Assembly: GCF_014803405.1 (NCBI RefSeq)
Contig: NZ_JACYFG010000007.1
Coordinates: 124,001-188,000, forward strand
Direction of reading: 5' to 3'
DNA from: Pelagicoccus enzymogenes
GTDB taxonomy: Bacteria > Verrucomicrobiota > Verrucomicrobiia > Opitutales > Opitutaceae
DNA: 64,000 bases
Shown: positions 1-8,586 of the stretch, piece after piece
Position numbering within the stretch: the first letter of the stretch is position 1
Layout of the letters: each line of letters opens with the position of its first letter
The notes under the pieces: generated by a model
The model's database searches: none
Told to the model about the DNA's origin: nothing
Seen by the model: only the letters and a program-made list of their open reading frames with translations
Made by a program: the position numbers and the translations under genes

Positions 1-1883
1 CGACCCGCTTGCCAATAGGCGAGGGCAGTGTGTATGTTTTCCCCCATGACAACGTTGTTGACGGACCAATCGTAGGGGAACCAGTGGGAGCTGGAAAAAA
101 CCCAGATGGGGTTAGAGTCGGCGAGTTGGGGGTAGGAGAGAAGACGGTGTGGAATGGATTGGTCGACGTATCGAGTCATTTGATACGCTTCTTCTGGATC
201 GGCGATTTGGCTGTCGATGGTGTGGTAAATGCTCCAAACGCCGGCCGCCTTGTGTTGGCGTTGCAGGCCAAGCCAGTCTTTGTATTCGGCGAAGTAGGAC
301 GCGTCGCCGTTCTCGACCCAAAGCAGTTTTCGCATGGCTTTTTCGATGGCTTGCGCTTCGTCGAGGAAAGGTTGCGGGTCTTCGCCGATCAGGGCGGCGA
401 GGCGGGCAGCTTCGCGATTGTGGAAGGCGTTGTACGCGGAGGTGTAGGCGACGCCTCCGCCATTGTAGCTCATTTCGTCGCTGGCCCAGATGGCGGCGTA
501 GGCTTCGTAGAGGGGAAGCTTTTCGCCGTCGATTTCGTATTCGCGGCGGAAGAGGCGTCGTTCCCAGGCTAGGTGACGTTCGATGACCGGCCAGAGTTTT
601 TTTCCGAATTCGATGTCGCCCGTCCAGCGGAGGTGGCGGAAGACGGCGTCGAAGTAGACCAGGTTCATGTCGTAGTGCGAGCGCGACAGGGTGCCGTTGC
701 TGTGCAGGGCGGCTTCGGAGCGGGCGAGGTTTCCGTCTTCGTCGGGTCCTGGAATGACGTCGGGAATGGGGGAGGTGTCTTGGCGAGTGGACCAGTACTC
801 GAGGTGAGCGCGAGAGCGTTCGTGCCAGCCAAGGGCGTCCATGGCGTAGGGGCCGCGCCAGCCCAAGAGTTTACGGCGCCAGGCGATGGCTCCGTGCATG
901 ACGGCTTGCTGGGGCTCGTCCCAGGTCGCGTCGGCCCCGATGCAAAGTGCGGCCACGGCCGCGTCGAAATAGGGGTCTGGGGTGTGGACTTCGAGTTGGG
1001 TGGCTCGCTGTTGGCGGATGGTCTGGCTTTCGGCGTAGCGTTGGGGAAGTTGCTTGGGGGAGAAGCTGGCTTGGGAATCGGTCTCGTTCGGTAGCTTTTC
1101 CCAAGAGAAGTAGAGCGGCTTTCCGTTTAGTTGGTTTGTGGATACGAGAAGGGGGCGATCGGTTCGGACGGCGTTGGAGTCGGATGCCTGTTGAGCAAGC
1201 AATTGCAGGTCTTGCCAGCAAGCGGCGTCGACGGCTTGCAGTTGGGCATCTTTTGAGAGGAAGGCTTGAATGCGGCCTTTAGGGGCGGTGAGCAGGTAGC
1301 TTTGACCAAGTGTTGAGTAAGTGAATACGTTGTCGCGACAGAACTCAGGCTTGAGTTGGAACCATTCGCTAATGGGGACGTCTTCGGTGCCGATATCGCC
1401 GTCGCGCTGTCCCCGCTGCCCGTTCAGTCCGCCGTAAACGGCGAGGATGCGAAGATCGGCTGGCGCGTTGGGGCATTCGATTTCGACAAGGAAGCTTTCG
1501 GTGTGGTACCTACCGAGGGCGGTGAGTTGCAGGGTTGCTCCCTCCAATAGGGGATCTTCGATCAGGTAGGCGAGCGAGCCGGGGATATAGCGGGGTTCCA
1601 CGGATTCAGCTTCATGTATCCATTTCGTGGTTTCGCCTCGTTGTAGCGCGAACCTTACATTGCCGCCGCGACCTGGCAGGTAGAGCACGAATTCGGGGAT
1701 GTCTCCTCCGTCGACCCGAAAGGCGGTGTTTCCCCCGTAGAGGGGGCGGTTGAATCGCTCGTGGTCGTGGATGGCGACGAAAGCGCCGTTGTCCGGTTCG
1801 TAGCGGAGCTGCTGCCCAAGCGATTCGGGAGTGGTTGAACGAAAGGGTGATGCCGCGGCCAAGAGCGTGAGTGCAAGGAGCAT
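1..1883 (-). CDS. DUF4450-domain protein, six-hairpin glycosidase-like (partial, runs off the left edge)
   Basis: The reading frame is open from an ATG at 1883 down to base 1, giving 627 codons without a stop, so the C-terminus lies outside the window. The N-terminal ~180 residues carry the pattern I recognise from DUF4450 proteins of polysaccharide-utilisation loci: RYEPDNGAFV, then RFNRPLYGGNTAFRV and PEFVLYLPGRGGNVRF. The remainder is rich in Trp, Tyr and His with helical stretches (GWRGPYAMDALGWH, NGTLSRSHYDMNLVY), as expected for an (alpha/alpha)6 barrel. A short hydrophobic start (MLLALTLLAAA) may be a signal peptide. The start lies 16 bases after the stop of the upstream glycosidase gene, so the two are probably cotranscribed. 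Substrate unknown; the neighbouring GH28 and pectate lyase suggest pectin side chains. Confidence 0.8.
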   Translation of the reverse strand, partial: MLLALTLLAAASPFRSTTPESLGQQLRYEPDNGAFVAIHDHERFNRPLYGGNTAFRVDGGDIPEFVLYLPGRGGNVRFALQRGETTKWIHEAESVEPRYIPGSLAYLIEDPLLEGATLQLTALGRYHTESFLVEIECPNAPADLRILAVYGGLNGQRGQRDGDIGTEDVPISEWFQLKPEFCRDNVFTYSTLGQSYLLTAPKGRIQAFLSKDAQLQAVDAACWQDLQLLAQQASDSNAVRTDRPLLVSTNQLNGKPLYFSWEKLPNETDSQASFSPKQLPQRYAESQTIRQQRATQLEVHTPDPYFDAAVAALCIGADATWDEPQQAVMHGAIAWRRKLLGWRGPYAMDALGWHERSRAHLEYWSTRQDTSPIPDVIPGPDEDGNLARSEAALHSNGTLSRSHYDMNLVYFDAVFRHLRWTGDIEFGKKLWPVIERHLAWERRLFRREYEIDGEKLPLYEAYAAIWASDEMSYNGGGVAYTSAYNAFHNREAARLAALIGEDPQPFLDEAQAIEKAMRKLLWVENGDASYFAEYKDWLGLQRQHKAAGVWSIYHTIDSQIADPEEAYQMTRYVDQSIPHRLLSYPQLADSNPIWVFSSSHWFPYDWSVNNVVMGENIHTALAYWQAG

Positions 1884-1899
1884 GGTAGGTTCGGCTGAC

Positions 1900-4059
1900 T
1901 TAAAGAAGAGGGCTGAGGCCTTCGGCTCTGATGGTCCAGGTGCCGTCCTTAGGGAAGCCGGGGTGCTCGACTTGGCAACCTTCCCAGCCGGCGACCATGA
2001 GGGCGAGGGTGGAAAGGAAGGATCCGTTGGCAGGCAGGTAGACGGCGATTTCCGGGCGCGACTGGTTGGCGGAGCGGCGAACGCGGTCGCTGCCTTGCGG
2101 GCAATGGCCGTTGGCGTTGTAGACGTTGTTGGGGCCGTCGCGAAGAAGGATTTCTAGGGCTTCCTGCGGGCGGCCGAGGCGGGTGGCGGTCATGGCGATC
2201 ATGGGGTAGTCCCAGCCCCAGATCTTGGCTTCCCAGTCCCAGTGGGCGATGACGCCGTCGAGGGTGGCGTGCATGATGTCGCGGTTGACGTAGTCGGTGT
2301 CCGGGAGAAAACCCAGCGGCATGAGCATTTGCGGGTGGTCGTGGCGGCTGTCGATGTTGTCCCAAGTATCTGGATGCGACTCGAGGGCGACGTACATGCC
2401 GTGGGCTTGGGGCAGCTCGGGCATGTGGGCGATAGCGTGGTCCCACTCGGGATGACGGGGCAGGGAAAGGGCTTCGCGCCACTCTTGGGCGATTTGCAGG
2501 GCGAGTCGCCAGTAGGCGAGCTCGAAGGAAGGGTTTTGGCTGGTAGCTTGGTCGTGGATTTCTTGGGCGATCCAGAGGGGAGGTCCGAGCAGGTATTCGC
2601 CGCGTTCCTCGTCGAAGTGGAGCATGGTGGCGAGGCAGTCGGCGGTATCGAGTACGAGCTCGGCGTAGCGGCGCAGGGTTTCCTCGCTGCCGGATTGCTT
2701 CCAGAGCATGTGGCTGAGGTGGATGGGATGGGGCTGGTTCCAGAAGATCATAGGATTGCCGCCGGGGCTTTCGCGCATGTCCGGTCCGGTCATCTTTGAC
2801 CAGCGAGCGCCACGCAGGCCGCGGCTTTCGGCGAGCAGGCGGGCGTTGGGGAGATTGTCGAGGAACCACTGGAGGTTGGTTTCCGCGTATTCACTTTTTC
2901 CCCACGGGATGAAGTGGCCGATGTTCCACCAGGTCATTTCGGTGTGGTGCTTGCCGTACCAAGTGTTGCAGGTGAGGCCGCTTTCTTGGGGCGGGACGGG
3001 AGCGACGCTTTGGGCGGCGGTGAGGTAGCGGGAGAGGATCATACGTTTCTCCAGCTTATCAGCTAGAGGGTTGGTGCTGCCGGCGAAGTCGACGGCGGCT
3101 CCGGTGGACCAGAAGGTTTCCCAGCGATCGCGGCCGCGCTGGAGTGCGGTTTGGTAGCTAGGGGCTGCGTCAGCGAAAGAGGCGTAGCGGAGGGTGAATT
3201 GGGTGGAGTTTGGAGTTTGGAGCTGGGCTTCGACGCCTTTTCCGATGAGGAAGGAGTGCGTGTCCACTTGTTGGAGCGCGTTGGAGCAGGTGGCGAAGTA
3301 GTGGGTGCTTTCGACTTCGCGAGCGATGGTATGCTGGTCTACGAGGGTTGAACGGTGCGAATCTGGGCTGGTCCAGTCGAGCCCCGGGGTGTTTTTGACT
3401 GCGAGGTCGTGCCCTTTGGGGAAGTCGAGACGGGCGTGGAGCTTGCCTTGGGCGACGAGCGGGGAATCTATTTTTACGGCAATCGTATCCGTCGCGGCAT
3501 CACAGGTCGTGGTGACGGTGACGGCTTGGCCAGCAAGCGTGAAACTGCTGGTGATGACGCCTTGCCAGAGGTCGAGGGTTTGCTGTGGGGACTGGATGTC
3601 AGACTCGGCGAGCTGTCCGTTGGGAGCGTCGTCCCAGACGAGGGAGAGCTGGCCGAGCGGGTGAAGGCGAGGGTTGCGGCGCAGCCAAAGTCCGGCCTCG
3701 GTGCTGGTGCCGCGGGAGGGGAGAAGGATGGTTTTGCCGTTGGGCTGGACGAATTCGACGCTGGCGTCGGCCAGGGTGTAGCCTTCGGCGTTTTCCTCGG
3801 TGACCCAGCACCAGCGGGCGAGGGTTTCGAGGGGAATGGCGTTTTGGTGGTAGGCCTCGCCGAAGCTTTGCAGGCCGGTGATGTCGACGGTGAAGGCAAA
3901 GGCGCCGTTGCCTACGGTGAGGGGGGCGCCGTAGTCGATGGCGGTGAGGCTGGGGTTGTGGCGGGAGACCACGGCCTGGCGGTCGATGGGCGCGGGAGCG
4001 CTGGCGAGAACGCTTGTTGCGAGATGGATGGAGAGGGTGAAAATGAGGGGTAGTTTCAT
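1900..4059 (-). CDS. secreted six-hairpin glycosidase, GH65-like
   Basis: 719 residues with a cleavable signal peptide (MKLPLIFTLSIHLATSVLASA). The segment VSRHNPSLTAIDYGAPLTVG followed by GNGAFAFTVDITGLQSF is typical of a Bacteroidota/Verrucomicrobiota family annotated as GH65-like or six-hairpin glycosidase. The N-terminal part is a beta-sandwich-like region; from about residue 330 the chain is helical and aromatic-rich (CNTWYGKHHTEMTWWN, WGWDYPMIAMTATRLG), fitting an (alpha/alpha)6 catalytic barrel. I cannot assign catalytic residues. It is the first gene of a two-gene unit with the DUF4450 protein and likely acts on oligosaccharides in the periplasm. A hydrolase is more likely than a phosphorylase because the protein is exported; that is inference. 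Confidence 0.75.
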   Translation of the reverse strand: MKLPLIFTLSIHLATSVLASAPAPIDRQAVVSRHNPSLTAIDYGAPLTVGNGAFAFTVDITGLQSFGEAYHQNAIPLETLARWCWVTEENAEGYTLADASVEFVQPNGKTILLPSRGTSTEAGLWLRRNPRLHPLGQLSLVWDDAPNGQLAESDIQSPQQTLDLWQGVITSSFTLAGQAVTVTTTCDAATDTIAVKIDSPLVAQGKLHARLDFPKGHDLAVKNTPGLDWTSPDSHRSTLVDQHTIAREVESTHYFATCSNALQQVDTHSFLIGKGVEAQLQTPNSTQFTLRYASFADAAPSYQTALQRGRDRWETFWSTGAAVDFAGSTNPLADKLEKRMILSRYLTAAQSVAPVPPQESGLTCNTWYGKHHTEMTWWNIGHFIPWGKSEYAETNLQWFLDNLPNARLLAESRGLRGARWSKMTGPDMRESPGGNPMIFWNQPHPIHLSHMLWKQSGSEETLRRYAELVLDTADCLATMLHFDEERGEYLLGPPLWIAQEIHDQATSQNPSFELAYWRLALQIAQEWREALSLPRHPEWDHAIAHMPELPQAHGMYVALESHPDTWDNIDSRHDHPQMLMPLGFLPDTDYVNRDIMHATLDGVIAHWDWEAKIWGWDYPMIAMTATRLGRPQEALEILLRDGPNNVYNANGHCPQGSDRVRRSANQSRPEIAVYLPANGSFLSTLALMVAGWEGCQVEHPGFPKDGTWTIRAEGLSPLL

Positions 4060-4117
4060 TTCGTAGGAGCGTCTTGGTATGTGGGTGGCGGCGAGAGGGT
4101 AGATTTAAAATAACGAA

Positions 4118-4144
4118 CGCCTCCCGAAAGCGATTCGGGAGGCG
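4118..4144 (-). terminator. hairpin after the polygalacturonase gene
   Basis: A perfect 11-base inverted repeat (CGCCTCCCGAA at 4118-4128, TTCGGGAGGCG at 4134-4144) with a 5-base loop lies just past the polygalacturonase stop. On the minus strand only a loose T-rich stretch follows, so termination may be incomplete and it could act as a processing or mRNA-stability hairpin between this gene and the glycosidase gene. Confidence 0.6.
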
Positions 4145-4158
4145 GAAATGGGATGAAG

Positions 4159-5568
4159 CTACTGGTTCTTCGGTTGCCCGTTAATGCGGACGTTTTCGAA
4201 TTTCAGGTTTTCGATACCGGTGATGACGCTCGGCTGGGAAATGTTGTTGAATTGGCAGTTCTTCACGAGGACGTCCTGGATGGGCAGCTCCTCGCGGCCG
4301 TGGAAGTAGAAGGCCCGTGGGGCTTTTTCAACTACAACGTTTTCCATGCTGACGTTGCGTACGGTTGGGTAGTGGTCGCCGTTTTGTCCCCAGTAGTATA
4401 GATTGATGCGAAAGGCGGCGTCGGCGACTTCGCTTACGGTGACGTTGCGGAAGTGGATGTTTTCCACGAATCCTCCGCGGAAGGTGTTGCTCTTAATGCG
4501 CAAGGCGCGCTCGAGGTGCGGGCTGTCCATGACGCAGTCCTCCGCGAAGACGTTGCGCACGCCTCCGGACATCTCGCTGCCGACCACTACGCCGCCGTGC
4601 CCTTCCAGCATCTTGCAGTTGCGGATGATTATGTTTTCGGTGGGCACGCCGATGTTGCGGCCGTCGGCGTCGCGTCCAGCCTTGATGGCGATGCAGTCGT
4701 CGCCTGTGTCGAAGTAGCAGCCCTCGATGAGCACGTTCTTGCTGGATTCGGGGTTGCAGCCGTCGTTGTTGGGGCCGAGGCCGATCACGGTCATTTCACG
4801 TACGGTGATGTTCTCGCAGAGCACGGGATTGACGAACCACATGGGGGAGTCTCGGAAGGTAACGCCTTCGATGAGGATGTTTTTGCACTTGTATGGCTGA
4901 ACGAATACGGGGCGCAGGCCGGTATTGTTTCCGAATACGCGTTCGGTTGTTGGGATTCCGTCCTCAGCCATTTGGCGGGCTTTGTTTATGTGCTCGCGGG
5001 CGTCCTTGGACCAGCTCCACCAGTTGTCGCGGGAAGCGCGGCCGTGGAAGGTGCCCTTGCCGGTGATGGCTATGTTTTCCTGTTCGTAGGCATAGATGAG
5101 TGGGGAGTAGTTCATGACCTCGGTGCCTTCGAAACGGGTGTAGACCAGCGGCTCGTAGTCTTTGGGTTCGGTGCTGAAGTTGATGGTGGCGCCTTCTGCG
5201 GCATGCAGGTTGACGTTGCTCTTGAGGTGGATGGGGCCCGCGATGAACCAATCGCCTGCTGGTATCAGCACGCGACCTCCGCCGGCTTCGTTGGCAGCCG
5301 CGATGGCTTGGTCGATGGCGGGCTTAATATCGGTCGCGTTGTCGGCCACTGCTCCGTACTCCGTAATCTCGAAATCCCTATCCGGGAATGTGGGAGCCTG
5401 GATCTGCTCCAGGATTTGCGGCAGGTCGTCCCAGCCGATGAAGGCCTTTTCGGAGTCGTCGGCGCCTTCTTGGCTGGGCGCGCAGCCCTGTAGCAGGGCG
5501 AGGCATGCGAGGGAAGCTAAGGCAATCAGTCGATTGCTTTCGAAAGCAGAAGTGGGAGATGGGTTCAT
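4159..5568 (-). CDS. polygalacturonase-type GH28 glycoside hydrolase, lipoprotein
   Basis: 469 residues. The N-terminus has a hydrophobic stretch ending in LLQGC (Cys29), a lipobox that would anchor the enzyme to a membrane. The parallel beta-helix fold and all GH28 signatures are visible: NNDG (267-270, the NTD motif with Asp269), GDD (289-291), GHGG (323-326, His324) and RIK (357-359). An N-terminal VADNATDIKPAIDQAI stretch matches the pectate-lyase-3/GH28 entry region. Family members hydrolyse alpha-1,4-galacturonosyl or related bonds in pectin, endo or exo. NNDG instead of NTDG occurs in many bacterial exo-acting relatives. It is divergent from the pectate lyase gene and upstream of the six-hairpin glycosidase, so the locus looks like a pectin degradation cluster. 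Confidence 0.9.
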   Translation of the reverse strand: MNPSPTSAFESNRLIALASLACLALLQGCAPSQEGADDSEKAFIGWDDLPQILEQIQAPTFPDRDFEITEYGAVADNATDIKPAIDQAIAAANEAGGGRVLIPAGDWFIAGPIHLKSNVNLHAAEGATINFSTEPKDYEPLVYTRFEGTEVMNYSPLIYAYEQENIAITGKGTFHGRASRDNWWSWSKDAREHINKARQMAEDGIPTTERVFGNNTGLRPVFVQPYKCKNILIEGVTFRDSPMWFVNPVLCENITVREMTVIGLGPNNDGCNPESSKNVLIEGCYFDTGDDCIAIKAGRDADGRNIGVPTENIIIRNCKMLEGHGGVVVGSEMSGGVRNVFAEDCVMDSPHLERALRIKSNTFRGGFVENIHFRNVTVSEVADAAFRINLYYWGQNGDHYPTVRNVSMENVVVEKAPRAFYFHGREELPIQDVLVKNCQFNNISQPSVITGIENLKFENVRINGQPKNQ

Positions 5569-5728
5569 GAGCGGGTAGTGGCAGGTATTGTCTTTCCAGT
5601 ACGGTTGAGCCCGGTTCTCGCAGCGGCGCGGAGAGGCATTTGCTCGAAGGTCGGCATCGCGCCGATCGTTGGCCTAACGCGCTTACGGGGATCACGGGGT
5701 TGTTGAGGACCAATGAAGCTGTTAAGGT

Positions 5729-5897
5729 ATGAAATAACAATGAAATTCTGAGAAAAAAACGCGCGCCAAGAAAGTGGGAGAAAGTCCTTTTCTGTTCTAG
5801 AGTCAGAGAGATGGGAGGGGAGCTCTTACGATTTTCGAGGGAAGTGTTGACTTTCCTCGTTTTGGTGAAATACGAATTGGAAATAGTATTATTTCAA
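5729..5897. promoter_or_regulatory. divergent control region with repeated TGAAAT motifs
   Basis: The 329-base gap 5569-5897 between the divergent polygalacturonase and pectate lyase genes contains TGAAAT-like motifs at 5729-5735, 5740-5746, 5866-5871, 5879-5884 and, inverted, 5891-5897. The last two form a near-palindrome (5877-5897, one bulged base) directly before the pectate lyase ATG. A plausible promoter is TTGACT at 5847-5852 and ATACGA at 5870-5875, 17 bases apart. If real, the palindrome would cover the transcription start. The regulator is not in the window. The rest of the gap (5569-5728) shows nothing clear. Confidence 0.35.
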
Positions 5898-7454
5898 ATG
5901 AAACAAAAACACCCCTCGTTACTCCAAGGCCCAGTTGGGACAATCTCAAAGCAAGCTCGCGCGGCGGCGGGAGCCGCCATGGCGCTCACTTTAGCCGCTT
6001 GGGGCGGCGCCGCTTCCGTTACGCCGGAGCCGGGGCAGATCCCTCCGCATCCGGTACGAATGGAGAAGATCGTTCCTGCCTTTCCGGGGGCATGGGGGGG
6101 AGGCATGTTTACCACCGGTGGGCGTGGAGGGCGCGCCATCGCGGTTACGAATCTCAATGACAGCGGACCTGGCAGCTTGCGAGCGGCTATCGAAGCGGAA
6201 GGTCCGCGCACGGTGGTCTTCCGCGTTGCGGGAATCATCGAGCTCGAATCGAACCTGGATATCGACAACCCCGACATCACGATTGCTGGCCAGTCAGCTC
6301 CGGGCGACGGCATCTGCATCAAGAACCACTCTTTGAACATTAACACTCGCAACGTGATCTTGCGTCACCTGCGGGTGCGTCGCGGCGACCCGGAGGGCGG
6401 CCAAGGCTCGGACAACATCGGGGGCAATCCCGATAGCGACATCATCGTGGACCACTGCTCGGTCAGCTGGGGGCGCGACGAAGGCATTTCCTTGTATCGC
6501 CACATGAAGCTGATGCCCGACGGTTCGCGAGTGAAGTATCCAGTGAAGAACCTAACGATCCAGTGGGTAGTTTCGAGCGAAGGTTTGGGCCCGGGGCACG
6601 AGTTTGGGGGAACTTGGGGCGGCGAGGACTCTACTTTCCACCACAACCTCTTTGCTTGTAATACGGGGCGTAATCCCTCGATTGGCATGTCGGGGCGTTT
6701 CGACTATCGCAACAACGTCATCTACAACTGGTCGCACCGCACCATGGACGGAGGTGACGAGACCTCCGAAATCAACGCCATCAACAACTATTACAAAGCG
6801 GGACCCGCTACGAATCAGAACATGCGGGAAACCATCGCTCGCGTCAGCCCGGGCGTTCGCAACATGTACTCTCCGGGAAGCGCATGGGCCGATGGAGATT
6901 GGTATCCTCAAGCGGAAAAGCGCCCCGGGAAGTGGTATGTGGCAGGTAACATCGTGGAAGGAAGCGATCGCGTTACCGCAGATAATTGGAAGGGCATGCA
7001 AGTGGATGCTGAGCTGGAGCGGCTAGCTAGGGTGAATACGCCCTTTGTAGGCTGGCCGGTGCGTCAGGAAACCGCCGCCGAGGCGTACGAATCCGTTTTG
7101 GCCAAGGTCGGCGCCACGCTTCCGCGTCGTGACGCAGTGGATACGCGAGTGGTTAACATGGTTCGCAATAACGAAGTTATGGTACGGGACGGAATTCTCC
7201 GCAATCCCGATGAAGTGGGAGGGTATCCAGAATTCACGTACTCAAGGAAGGAAGTTCCTGCCGACAGGGATGGCGATGGGATGCCGGATCGGTGGGAGAA
7301 AGCCAACGGACTCGATGCCAAAGATGCTGCGGACGGAGCGCTCGATACGGACGGAGACGGCTACACAAATCTGGAAGAGTTCCTCAACGGCACGGATCCA
7401 CAGGAGTTTATCGACTACCTAAACCTCGGAAATAACGTCGATACGATCAGTTAA
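5898..7454 (+). CDS. secreted pectate lyase (PL1-like) with C-terminal calcium-binding repeats
   Basis: 518 residues from the ATG at 5898. The frame is open from 5811, but the -35/-10 candidates lie inside that extension and MKQKHPSLL plus a later AAAGAAMALTLAAW hydrophobic core makes a better signal peptide. The opening FPGAWGGGMFTTGGRGG and SGPGSLRAAIEAEGPRTVVF, then ITIAGQSAPGDGICIK and VDHCSVSWGRDEG, are hallmarks of PL1-type pectate lyases of Bacteroidota and Verrucomicrobiota with a right-handed beta-helix. Near the C-terminus, DRDGDGMPDRWE and DTDGDGYTNLEEFLNG are thrombospondin-3/dockerin-like calcium loops. It should cleave polygalacturonate by beta-elimination outside the cytoplasm, complementing the divergent GH28. 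Confidence 0.88.
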   Translation: MKQKHPSLLQGPVGTISKQARAAAGAAMALTLAAWGGAASVTPEPGQIPPHPVRMEKIVPAFPGAWGGGMFTTGGRGGRAIAVTNLNDSGPGSLRAAIEAEGPRTVVFRVAGIIELESNLDIDNPDITIAGQSAPGDGICIKNHSLNINTRNVILRHLRVRRGDPEGGQGSDNIGGNPDSDIIVDHCSVSWGRDEGISLYRHMKLMPDGSRVKYPVKNLTIQWVVSSEGLGPGHEFGGTWGGEDSTFHHNLFACNTGRNPSIGMSGRFDYRNNVIYNWSHRTMDGGDETSEINAINNYYKAGPATNQNMRETIARVSPGVRNMYSPGSAWADGDWYPQAEKRPGKWYVAGNIVEGSDRVTADNWKGMQVDAELERLARVNTPFVGWPVRQETAAEAYESVLAKVGATLPRRDAVDTRVVNMVRNNEVMVRDGILRNPDEVGGYPEFTYSRKEVPADRDGDGMPDRWEKANGLDAKDAADGALDTDGDGYTNLEEFLNGTDPQEFIDYLNLGNNVDTIS

Positions 7455-7490
7455 TTTTAAGACAGTTCTTAGTACAGTCGTATGGTAGTA

Positions 7491-7524
7491 AGCCCTGGTC
7501 GTTGTGGCGACCAGGGCTTTTCGT
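7491..7524 (+). terminator. intrinsic terminator of the pectate lyase gene
   Basis: AGCCCTGGTCG (7491-7501) pairs perfectly with CGACCAGGGCT (7508-7518) over a 6-base loop, followed by a T-rich run. It lies 36 bases after the pectate lyase stop. Confidence 0.9.
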
Positions 7525-7709
7525 TTTTTCATCCGAATAAGCAGTGATTATCGCCAATGGCGGGGGCTGCGCTTGCTTCTTGCTCTGCAGTGTGCCGTGC
7601 TTCGGATTGCTTTTCCTGCAACGCGGCGTGCCGCGAGCGGCAGCCCTACGCTGGGAAGCGGGCAACACGTCCAAAGCAAGTTGCCGCTCCGTTCGGTTTT
7701 GCGGAATGC

Positions 7710-8456
7710 TTATGCAGGTTGGGAGAGCATTTCGACAGTGCGGCGCTCCAGCATCTTATGGCCTGCCTCGTAGGGAGCAGCATAGGTAAGCGCGAAAGGG
7801 TCGGGGAAGATGTCTTCGATGCCGTTTTCGATACCGTCGAGGATATGTTCAGCTACGGATGCAGGGGAGACCTTTTCCATTTCCATTCCCTTGGTCATGT
7901 CTGTGTCTACAGGTCCTGGATACACGCCGATTACCTTAGTTCCATTGCGACCGAGTTCGAATCGCGTTCCGGCGATGAGGGAATGGGCGGCAGCCTTGGA
8001 GTCGCTGTAGCTAGGAATGACTGGAAAGTTGGCGAGTCCGGCGACGCTCGAAATGGTTACGAAAGTTCCGCCGCCGTTTCGGGCTAGGGAATTGGCAAAC
8101 GCTCGGGCGACGTAAAGCGGCCCCCAGTAGTTGACTTCGAACTCGCGACGAAACTCAGCAAGGTTACCCTCGAGCAAGGAGCCACTTCCCAGCGCTCCGG
8201 CGTTGTTGATGACGATGCTGGCGTCCTGGGCTGTGGCCGCGGCGGCTTTGACTTGCTCCTGATCCGTCACGTCCAGCGGGACGGGAACCACACGATCCGG
8301 ATAGCGGGCGACGAGGTCGGAAAGGCTGTCGGTATCGCGGGCGGCGGCGTAGACCTTGGAGCTGCCGCGCTGCAGCAAGGCCTCTGCGATGGCGCGTCCG
8401 ATCCCACGGTTGCTGCCAGTTACGAATGCGGTTTGGTTCTCGATTTTCGATGTCAT
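7710..8456 (-). CDS. short-chain dehydrogenase/reductase (SDR)
   Basis: 248 residues, the size of a classical SDR. The Rossmann nucleotide motif TGSNRGIG is at residues 13-20, NNAG at 84-87, the catalytic Ser at 136/137 (TISSVAG), and Tyr150-x3-Lys154 (YSDSK). AAARD at 38-41 after beta-2 suggests an NADP(H) preference, with Arg placed to bind the 2'-phosphate. The substrate cannot be told from sequence. It is divergent from a TetR-family gene with two operator-like sites between them, so it is probably controlled by that repressor. It is not an OleD: that enzyme is an extended SDR of about 330 residues. Confidence 0.9.
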   Translation of the reverse strand: MTSKIENQTAFVTGSNRGIGRAIAEALLQRGSSKVYAAARDTDSLSDLVARYPDRVVPVPLDVTDQEQVKAAAATAQDASIVINNAGALGSGSLLEGNLAEFRREFEVNYWGPLYVARAFANSLARNGGGTFVTISSVAGLANFPVIPSYSDSKAAAHSLIAGTRFELGRNGTKVIGVYPGPVDTDMTKGMEMEKVSPASVAEHILDGIENGIEDIFPDPFALTYAAPYEAGHKMLERRTVEMLSQPA

Positions 8457-8503
8457 TGTTAGTCAGTTTTGCTTTGGGTTTTGCTTAGGTTTGGATGCTT
8501 TTG

Positions 8504-8519
8504 TTGAACGACTGATCAA
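8504..8519. promoter_or_regulatory. candidate TetR operator, site 1
   Basis: TTGAACGACTGATCAA has palindromic ends (TTGA/TCAA). Its reverse complement matches the second site at 8550-8565 in 13 of 16 positions, giving a shared pattern TTGAWCARTCGTWCAA. It lies nearer the SDR gene start. Confidence 0.5.
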
Positions 8520-8549
8520 AAACCGCGACTGCGGGGCTGGCGGAAATTA

Positions 8550-8565
8550 TTGAACAATCGTACAA
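8550..8565. promoter_or_regulatory. candidate TetR operator, site 2
   Basis: TTGAACAATCGTACAA lies 21 bases before the TetR gene ATG (8587) and is the inverted partner of the site at 8504-8519. Its position would suit autorepression of the regulator. Confidence 0.5.
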
Positions 8566-8586
8566 TTTCGCTTTCTTGCCTTGTTT

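Noticed and set aside
9-1094. Plus-strand frames of 173 and 187 codons
   Set aside because: They lie opposite the DUF4450 gene, whose minus-strand frame has consistent family motifs and third-position bias.
7710-8456. SDR gene as the missing OleD
   Set aside because: It is a classical SDR of 248 residues, not the extended type of ~330.
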